This document shows positions 58,210 through 64,000 of a stretch of DNA of 64,000 nucleotides, in pieces (within the stretch, counting starts at the first letter, position 1; every line of letters begins with the position of its first letter). Source of the DNA: Pseudomonas mandelii (GTDB taxonomy: Bacteria; Pseudomonadota; Gammaproteobacteria; Pseudomonadales; Pseudomonadaceae); the NCBI RefSeq assembly GCF_900106065.1, contig NZ_LT629796.1, forward strand, positions 2,144,001 through 2,208,000. Reading direction: 5' to 3'. Below the pieces are notes generated by a model. The model did no database searches. It was not told the origin of the DNA and saw only the letters and a list, made by a program, of their open reading frames with translations. Position numbers and translations under genes: made by a program.

Positions 58210-60039
58210 TCAAGATTTTCCTGCTGTAGCAAGATAAGCCACTAATTTTTTACTCCGACGCCATACATATTGTCGGCAGCGGGCATTTAAAAGACCTGGG
58301 CCCGCTACGGGCAAAAAGCCCCCTTCTTGCAACTTGAATGTAATTCTTACTCTAGGTGCATTCAGAATCAGCGCAGCTTCTGGGGCGAGAATATAGTTTC
58401 GTTTAAAATGTTGTATCGCTTCGAGACTGACAACAAAGGCGGACCGTCGTGAACATTGAACTATGTCGCTTCTCAGCCAGCCAAGGCGTACCATTGCGTA
58501 AGCTACCTCTTCCTTGACACCTAACATTTTTGCTGCGTTGGCAACTGACATACCTTTCTCTTGAGATGAAATATTGACTAATATTTTATTTAGCACCAAC
58601 TCATTCTGGCTAACCAGCCATTTACCCATACTTATAGTGTCTGAGTCTGCTCTGCAAAACGCAGATATTTCGCCAGACTGAATTGCTCTCACCAACTCCA
58701 CTAGCCCGCTCGATGTGGGCAGATAGTGCTTAGCAATCTGTGAGATAGTTAAAAAATCTTCGCCCGGACTTGTCAAAAACTCTGATGGCCTGAGCGCAAC
58801 TATTGAATTGTAGTCAACCAACCATTTTTCTCCAGCACTCGGACAACCTCCAAAAAATCTAAGTACCCCAGCATCTATCAACTGCTCGATACGCTTCCGA
58901 CTTAGGCTTAACAAACGAGACGTCTCTCGTAAATTAAGAGGTTCATGCCGAACCAAAGAAAGCTTACGAACTTCTTCGATATCAACCACCGCGACCGTTT
59001 TCCCACACGGGTACGTGAACTCTCGATCATCAAGCTCACCAGACAACCGCATCCTTCGGAGAAAGTTTTCAGGTAGCCCAACAGTTCGCGCCGCTTGATT
59101 GTATGGAAGCCAACGATGCGCAAGCAGCGTACATTCGCTTAAACGCCGGTTTCTTATAGCCAGCGGCCCTTCCCAGTACCGAATAACGTACTTTTCGAAC
59201 TCACTACGAATAAAATCGTAGCACTGGTCAATTAACGACAAATATACATCGTTGTAAATTGGCCCAAATGCTAAACCTAATTTCCATGGATGACTAGAAG
59301 CCCTTTGCCTCTTTAGATCAGTGAGTAAACTATGAAACGTTTTAGGCCACCCCAAAAACATCTCGCCAGCAGCAACGGCTAAGTCAGGAGCCACATCCCG
59401 AAATACTGTTGAAACGACTATCATATTCATGAAACATTTAAGACTTATTACCCTTACTCCGAGACGAATGGCTAAAAAGTTAAACTGTTGATATGTTAGT
59501 GAATCAATACCTTCTAAATTTTTGTCGCGACCGTGTCGAAGACGTTTTTCAAGTTCGGCCGAAATCCAAATTCTGAATTCGTCGACTAGCCTGTCTGGTT
59601 CCAACGTCTCAAATACAGGGTGCTGGCATTTTTCACAGCACTTTGTGATAAGGAGTTTTAGAGTAGATTTTTCTTGGCACATGGGGCATTTATATACGAG
59701 GTTTACATTGTGGAATATGCAGGTCGTATAGAGAGTTAAATCCCATAATTCACGCCAATAAAATCCCCCTGCTAAGCAAACCGGGCAATACTTAATATTT
59801 ATTAATGACCAGACGTTCTGAATATTGAATTGTGGGGCCCGAATTTCTAAGGCCACATCTTTCCAGCTTACAGGCCTAATATCCTCATCTAGCCATTTAC
59901 TCGCTTGTTCATCTGTGAGGTCTTTGAACAATTTTATAACTTCACCATTCCATAGACCATTACAATCCCCCAAGCGATGTAGATAACCAGATAAACTCTC
60001 ATCGTGCTTAGGTGCAGGATTCACCAACAAATCAAACAT
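58210..60039 (-). CDS. tniQ: TniQ/TnsD-family target-selection protein
   Basis: Protein of 609 residues, the probable site-selector of the Tn7-like element. The TniQ domain (1-~145) has zinc ligands Cys85/Cys88, Cys107/His110, Cys118/Cys121 and Cys135/Cys138. The C-terminal half reads as about five repeated winged-HTH-like modules (312-358, 367-415, 428-482, 496-545, 551-605), e.g. YNQAARTVGLPENFL, LRETSRLLSLSRKRIEQLI, VANAAKMLGVKEEV. Separated from tnsC by a 79-base gap with a hairpin. Confidence 0.88.
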   Translation of the reverse strand: MFDLLVNPAPKHDESLSGYLHRLGDCNGLWNGEVIKLFKDLTDEQASKWLDEDIRPVSWKDVALEIRAPQFNIQNVWSLINIKYCPVCLAGGFYWRELWDLTLYTTCIFHNVNLVYKCPMCQEKSTLKLLITKCCEKCQHPVFETLEPDRLVDEFRIWISAELEKRLRHGRDKNLEGIDSLTYQQFNFLAIRLGVRVISLKCFMNMIVVSTVFRDVAPDLAVAAGEMFLGWPKTFHSLLTDLKRQRASSHPWKLGLAFGPIYNDVYLSLIDQCYDFIRSEFEKYVIRYWEGPLAIRNRRLSECTLLAHRWLPYNQAARTVGLPENFLRRMRLSGELDDREFTYPCGKTVAVVDIEEVRKLSLVRHEPLNLRETSRLLSLSRKRIEQLIDAGVLRFFGGCPSAGEKWLVDYNSIVALRPSEFLTSPGEDFLTISQIAKHYLPTSSGLVELVRAIQSGEISAFCRADSDTISMGKWLVSQNELVLNKILVNISSQEKGMSVANAAKMLGVKEEVAYAMVRLGWLRSDIVQCSRRSAFVVSLEAIQHFKRNYILAPEAALILNAPRVRITFKLQEGGFLPVAGPGLLNARCRQYVWRRSKKLVAYLATAGKS

Positions 60040-60084
60040 AAATATTGTACCTATAGAACCTATCGAAAAAATGAAGCGATCATC

Positions 60085-60111
60085 AATGCCCGGTGATTAC
60101 CACCGGGCATT
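60085..60111. other. Perfect hairpin between tnsC and tniQ
   Basis: AATGCCCGGTG / CACCGGGCATT, 11-bp perfect stem with loop ATTAC. No T-tract on either side. In the minus-strand transcript it lies between tnsC and tniQ and could set tniQ levels. Confidence 0.7.
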
Positions 60112-60118
60112 GTTAGTC

Positions 60119-61060
60119 TTAAGCCGCGATAATGTCGAAGTTTTCGAAAGGTTCACAATCCCTAATCAATGGTTTGAAGTCGAACGCATCACTAAAGGGA
60201 TTACGTTCCTCAGGCGCAGCACTCCATACTTCATCTTTAAACGCCTCGCAAAGTATCGGAAGATTAATACCCTCTGCGTCTCGATGCTGCACCAACCAAA
60301 CAGATCGATCTATAACTTTGATTAAATAGTCAATCAAACCAAACGAAGCCAGGTAAAAACGGCGGATCATTTCTTTGTCCGAAAAATTAATAGACGCCAC
60401 CGGCAGCAATTCACGAATACCTTGGAGCAGCATCGCAAACTGTGTCCAACAGGACTCCGTCAGCATGAATCGGTTGTAATCAACCGTGGCAGAGAATCTT
60501 CGACGCAGTTGCTCGTTGGCCCAAAGCAGACCTTCAGTCCGCTTCAGGCCGACGAGCACGAAAGTAATACTAGTCTCGTTCATCATGCTCTTGATCCAAT
60601 CTGCGGCTTCGTACGCATCATTACGCTTGTAATCCACGAGATGCTGCGCTTCGTCTAAAACGACCACCTCAACGCCAAGATTGCTTAAAAGTAGAATGAT
60701 CCTCGCAAATTTCGTTTCTGCAGAGTGACCTCGAGAGTCTGCGTAAGGGTCTTTCATCGCCGTCAGCATTGCCGTTGCCAGGTTCTTTTTGGTGGGAGAG
60801 GATGGAATTTCTACAATGAGTACGGAGCGATGTACCCCCTCCTTTCTTTTTGCAGATTCCAACTCTCTAACATACTCTTTGATCAATGTACTTTTCCCCA
60901 CACCACTTGGCCCTTGTATAACCAGTCCTTTGCTGGTCCCTGTCCGCCGCGTGTCTCCATGGACTTCAATCAGGCGGGTCAGGGCTCGCTCTGCTTGAGG
61001 GCTAAGGATGAAGTGGTGACGAAGGGAAAATTGGGCCAGGTTTTCTTTATAATTACTCAT
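60119..61060 (-). CDS. tnsC: TnsC/TniB-type AAA+ ATPase
   Basis: AAA+ regulator of 313 residues: Walker A GPSGVGKST (50-58), Walker B VVVLDEAQH (Asp136-Glu137), sensor region FVLVGLKR and the Arg-rich LRRRFSATV. It bridges TniQ-marked target DNA and TnsB. Size is nearer TniB than the 555-residue TnsC of Tn7. It overlaps tnsB by ATGA. Confidence 0.93.
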   Translation of the reverse strand: MSNYKENLAQFSLRHHFILSPQAERALTRLIEVHGDTRRTGTSKGLVIQGPSGVGKSTLIKEYVRELESAKRKEGVHRSVLIVEIPSSPTKKNLATAMLTAMKDPYADSRGHSAETKFARIILLLSNLGVEVVVLDEAQHLVDYKRNDAYEAADWIKSMMNETSITFVLVGLKRTEGLLWANEQLRRRFSATVDYNRFMLTESCWTQFAMLLQGIRELLPVASINFSDKEMIRRFYLASFGLIDYLIKVIDRSVWLVQHRDAEGINLPILCEAFKDEVWSAAPEERNPFSDAFDFKPLIRDCEPFENFDIIAA

Positions 61061-63012
61061 GATTTACTCCCCGTGTCTGGACGACGATAAGTAACTTTGA
61101 ACGGTGTTGCGATACCGGTTGTAATCGGTTTGTCTAGCCAATCCATCTCAGCAGATACGATTTGAGGTTTAGCTGCGCGGATCTTCCAGCCGTCCTTATC
61201 TAACTTAGCGCGAGCTACTGCCCGACGTGTGCGTATTTTTTGAGAACGGCGTGCCTGTTCGACATCATCTCTTATGTCGCGATAGCACTGGTGAACTTGC
61301 TCGAAACTAGGATTGAAGTTTCCACTCTCTTTAAGAGCTTTTTTTGCCGCTTTCAATAGTTCACGGCTCAACCCGAGCATGCTTTTGTCCTTTATATGAA
61401 CCTGTAAAAACACATTTCTAAAACGATCGTGAACCCAGACATGGTCGATCTCATCGCGATATCGAACACTTATTTTTTCTTTTGGTTTCAGCCGCGCTCT
61501 CAACTCTGAAAGTTCAGGGCAATGGTAACCATAACCATCGATTTCAATACCATAATGATGTACCTGCACCAAACTTCGGCGTGCAAGAATACATTCAAGT
61601 GCGTCAGGATCAACGGGCAGCTTGATAAGTCGGCATGCCTCACCGGAAGCCCATATTTGTGCAGGAGTCTTTCCGTTAAGACCTCGGTGGGGAGTTTGGT
61701 GGTAACCATCAACGATCCATTTCACCACGCTGGCTTCAAGCTGAGCGAGTGTGAAGCAAGCATGTTTCTCTGATTTATAATCACCCTTTTGCTGGATATT
61801 GGAAAAAGTCGTGCCTGGTAGGTTATGAATCAATCCCAGATTCTGAGTGCGGAAGAATCTTTCCACTGAACCTTTCAACTCTGGCCCCCTGGATCGAGGG
61901 TACATAATCTCGATACCTAGCTCGTTGAATCCAGCGATCAAGTCGTCTGCATGGAATTCGGCGGCATTGTCAGGAACGAGTCGGGCGGGCAGCCCATGAG
62001 CACGCCACTCGTTCTGCACCTTAGGAAAGCGTTCTAAAAAAGCCGCCTTAGGACGAATGGAGCGCTCGATGACGCGCAGAACCGTCTCAGTGTTAGGGGC
62101 AGCTAAGTGAAGAAGATAGCCCATGATCATGCGGGAAAATTTATCCAGCACGACGGTGATATAGGGACGCCCAATCACCAACCCAGTTTCTTCGTCTACC
62201 AGCTGCACATCTAACTGGGTGTGGTCGATCTCCCAGCGATCTAAGATGCCGTCAACCACGAGCAATTCACCCGCAACCCGGTGTTTTTTCTTGGCAGCAT
62301 GTTTACCTATTCGACGTACATCAACCTCGTATGGGTCGAGCTTGGCAATGTACCTACGAACAGTCATACCACACGGTTTGGTTAGCTGATCCGTAGGAAG
62401 GCGCAACGCATTTTTCTCATCGACTCGCTTTAGATATTCCCCCACTACTACCGATATTGTGTGCCGCTGCAATTGAAGATATATTTCATCTATCACATTT
62501 TTTAATATTTCTTCCAACTCACCAGATATTACGTTGGACCTCCCCTTATCAGTATGTTTTGGAACAAGTTTTACAACACTTCCACCTACAAATCTTGAAT
62601 ACCATCTTCTAATGGTAGAAACAGAAGGAACAGATGCATCTTTGAGATTCGCTGCGACCTCTGCTAATTTTTCTTTCAACGATTCTTTATTAGGTAGAAT
62701 GGTATTACCCTCCATTACGCCCTCTAGATATCTACGACGGCGTAAGGCTTCTTCACGTTGTTTCAAAGGGAAACAGGTCAGATCCGGGGCAACGTTCCTT
62801 ACATGAGGAACCTCCCCTAGATAAGGTTGCTCTTCGCTAATTTCAATTTCCCGTCGTTCATATCCGAGCTGAAACTCATATTCGGTCAACGTAGTTGGTT
62901 CGCCCAATTCATCGAAGAAAAGCAAACGTCTGTCGACTAGCCGCCTTTGAAGCGACATTGTCGTACCATTGATAACAACAACTAACTTCGCCTTAAGCAA
63001 AAAGGTTTGCAT
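61057..63012 (-). CDS. tnsB: TnsB/TniA-type DDE transposase
   Basis: Mu/TniA-type integrase-transposase of 651 residues with Asp263 (RWEIDHTQLDV), Asp348 (LVPDNAAEFH) and Glu384 (GSVERFF) as the DDE triad. N-terminal HTH domains bind the transposon ends, and a Mu-C beta-barrel follows the core. GGAGGA precedes the ATG; the start lies 20 bases inside the tnsA end. Intact. Confidence 0.94.
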   Translation of the reverse strand: MQTFLLKAKLVVVINGTTMSLQRRLVDRRLLFFDELGEPTTLTEYEFQLGYERREIEISEEQPYLGEVPHVRNVAPDLTCFPLKQREEALRRRRYLEGVMEGNTILPNKESLKEKLAEVAANLKDASVPSVSTIRRWYSRFVGGSVVKLVPKHTDKGRSNVISGELEEILKNVIDEIYLQLQRHTISVVVGEYLKRVDEKNALRLPTDQLTKPCGMTVRRYIAKLDPYEVDVRRIGKHAAKKKHRVAGELLVVDGILDRWEIDHTQLDVQLVDEETGLVIGRPYITVVLDKFSRMIMGYLLHLAAPNTETVLRVIERSIRPKAAFLERFPKVQNEWRAHGLPARLVPDNAAEFHADDLIAGFNELGIEIMYPRSRGPELKGSVERFFRTQNLGLIHNLPGTTFSNIQQKGDYKSEKHACFTLAQLEASVVKWIVDGYHQTPHRGLNGKTPAQIWASGEACRLIKLPVDPDALECILARRSLVQVHHYGIEIDGYGYHCPELSELRARLKPKEKISVRYRDEIDHVWVHDRFRNVFLQVHIKDKSMLGLSRELLKAAKKALKESGNFNPSFEQVHQCYRDIRDDVEQARRSQKIRTRRAVARAKLDKDGWKIRAAKPQIVSAEMDWLDKPITTGIATPFKVTYRRPDTGSKS

Positions 63013-63631
63013 GGCGATGTCCTCCAGATAGAAAAACCGGGGTTTTGTGAGTCAGCGGCTTTTCCAAGTCGACACCGATGATGCACAGCCCTAGTAAACG
63101 CCAAGCTTCCATTTCTCCAAAAACTGACACAACTTCTTCTAATTTTTGCGGTTTGTATTTATCTAATTTTAGGATGAGTTCGGCTAGATCGGATTGCGAA
63201 AGTAACGGACCGCGGCGGTGATACAAAATACTTCTTAAATTTTTCGCCAGCGGTTCCCTCCATATTTGGCCATCAGTAACTACTGAAAAACTTCTATTAG
63301 TTTCAGAGAAGTGGACCATGGCTGCTTCCAACTTTTGCTTGACGCTTTTGATCAGGAGCTTTTTCTCTGGCTTAACTTCGAACCACCACTCGCCACCGTT
63401 CGCAAGAAAAACGCGGAGATCAGGAACGTAATCTACGAACGAATCACCCAATCGAAACCTTTCCCGAGATGGCTGCACTTCATAGCGAAGAACGTCTGGG
63501 GATAGCTCGAGTAACCGAAAAAAACCTCCTTCCAGCTGGGACTCCCAGGCCACGGAATGACCATTTTTCAGAGAAGGGAAGTACCCCCTGAAATGACATG
63601 AGCTGCGAGTAACTACCTTACGTACTGCCAT
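62993..63631 (-). CDS. tnsA: TnsA-type transposon-end endonuclease
   Basis: Protein of 212 residues with the PD-(D/E)XK-type TnsA core: Glu30/Glu34 in AWESQLEGGF, Asp71 in YVPDLRVF and Lys87 in WFEVKPEKK, then the C-terminal TnsC/TnsB contact domain. It cuts 5' ends so that the element moves by cut-and-paste. First gene of the operon, with GGAGGTG upstream. Confidence 0.93.
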   Translation of the reverse strand: MAVRKVVTRSSCHFRGYFPSLKNGHSVAWESQLEGGFFRLLELSPDVLRYEVQPSRERFRLGDSFVDYVPDLRVFLANGGEWWFEVKPEKKLLIKSVKQKLEAAMVHFSETNRSFSVVTDGQIWREPLAKNLRSILYHRRGPLLSQSDLAELILKLDKYKPQKLEEVVSVFGEMEAWRLLGLCIIGVDLEKPLTHKTPVFLSGGHRHANLFA

Positions 63632-64000
63632 CGCACACCTCCATAGACGTGCACCGTCGCTGCACCGCGAAAGACGGGTACAGACCGGTAATCAAGGACC
63701 ACGACCGACAGGCAACACTTTCCCGTCGAGCAGCCTCGATAAAGTCGAAATGATGGGAGGGGATTGACAGGAGCTGAAAAAAAGCTGAAATTGCGGTTTC
63801 CTAGACAGCAATTCTGCTTCAAATCAGCGCGGTCAAAGCCCCCTGGGTTTTGGTCGCGTTTTTACATTTCACACCTCCTGCTGTTCATTTTTCCCATCTG
63901 GTTTTATAGCTAGCATCATTCAGGTGGTATTCCGTTATACGGTTATCCTCTAAACGCGCTATCTCTAGAAATTCGTGAATTAAGATTCGGCTTCAATTAT
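63632..64000. other. Region upstream of tnsA, expected to lead to the transposon end
   Basis: No gene. It should carry the tnsABC promoter and possibly TnsB sites. GACAG recurs four times between 63700 and 63820, not clearly repeat-like. No gyrB sequence and no match to the 25.5-kb motifs, so the end is either degenerate or beyond the window. Confidence 0.4.

Larger units (their letters stand above)
25506..64000. mobile_element. Inferred Tn7-like genomic island (right boundary outside window)
   Basis: From 25.5 kb on, synteny with other pseudomonads is lost: gyrB is missing, REPs and DnaA boxes disappear, and IS remnants appear. A complete tnsABC-tniQ module sits at 58.2-63.6 kb with tnsA outermost, as in Tn7 where tnsA is next to the left end. 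The opposite end may be the motif cluster at 25.53-25.68 kb. Extent and single-element origin are inference; composite insertion is possible. Confidence 0.5.

Overview
The window is a chromosome segment of a Pseudomonas, most likely of the P. fluorescens/P. putida group. The first 25.3 kb is origin-proximal backbone. Its gene order (citMHS, betC regulator, betC, choX, sulP, aroE, hemF, qor, tsaC, dprA, tsaP, def, fmt, rsmB, trkA, PilZ, lpxL, tag, glyQ, glyS, gmhB, plsC) matches, in reverse, what I recall of P. aeruginosa PAO1 from PA0032 down to PA0005. It carries six Pseudomonas-type REP pairs and twelve perfect DnaA boxes, as expected a few kilobases from oriC.

Backbone layout. 1-8 kb: a citrate-type transporter, a GFA-family protein, a DOPA-dioxygenase-like protein, an SDR-like protein, then the choline-O-sulfate locus (LysR regulator facing choline sulfatase, choline-binding protein and a SulP anion transporter). 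8-13 kb: shikimate and heme biosynthesis, quinone reductase, tRNA t6A synthesis, DprA and the LysM protein TsaP. 14-18 kb: def-fmt-rsmB-trkA, covering translation initiation, rRNA methylation and K+ uptake. 18-25 kb: TPR and PilZ proteins, a lipid A acyltransferase, Tag, both glycyl-tRNA synthetase subunits, GmhB and PlsC.

The backbone stops at about 25.5 kb, after two rho-independent terminators. In PAO1 the next gene would be gyrB; it is absent here. The remaining 38.5 kb is accessory DNA with no REP element and no perfect DnaA box that I could find. It opens with a cluster of repeated AGATGA/CCTACCC motifs and, at the far side of the window, contains a complete Tn7-like transposition module (tnsA-tnsB-tnsC, then a 609-residue tniQ). 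The simplest reading is one large Tn7-like island inserted between plsC and gyrB, with its tnsA-side end at or beyond base 64,000.

Island contents. 26-36 kb: a cell-envelope and sensing block (2OG-Fe(II) oxygenase, family 2 glycosyltransferase, half-size EamA protein, a two-component system with a lipoprotein and a COG4705 membrane protein, an Ais/PmrG-like phosphatase, an orphan response regulator, a methyltransferase and a scrap of UDP-glucose dehydrogenase). 36-43 kb: an FbpABC-type ferric-iron transporter with a frameshifted permease, an LTA-synthase-like sulfatase and an unknown membrane protein. 43.7-47.8 kb: a three-gene cluster of small HTH protein, large N6-adenine methylase and PD-(D/E)XK-like protein, a probable restriction or phage-defence unit. 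48-52.5 kb: DUF1289 protein, a dmeR-dmeF Co/Ni efflux pair with a clear G/C-tract operator, an AbrB-Xre fusion antitoxin without visible toxin, and a lipoprotein. 53-58 kb: an unrecognised 517-residue protein and a HAD-family gene cut by a complete IS66-family element with an intact 8-bp target duplication. Two degraded IS66 3' ends, at 26.0-26.35 and 53.08-53.16 kb, bracket most of the cargo in the same orientation.
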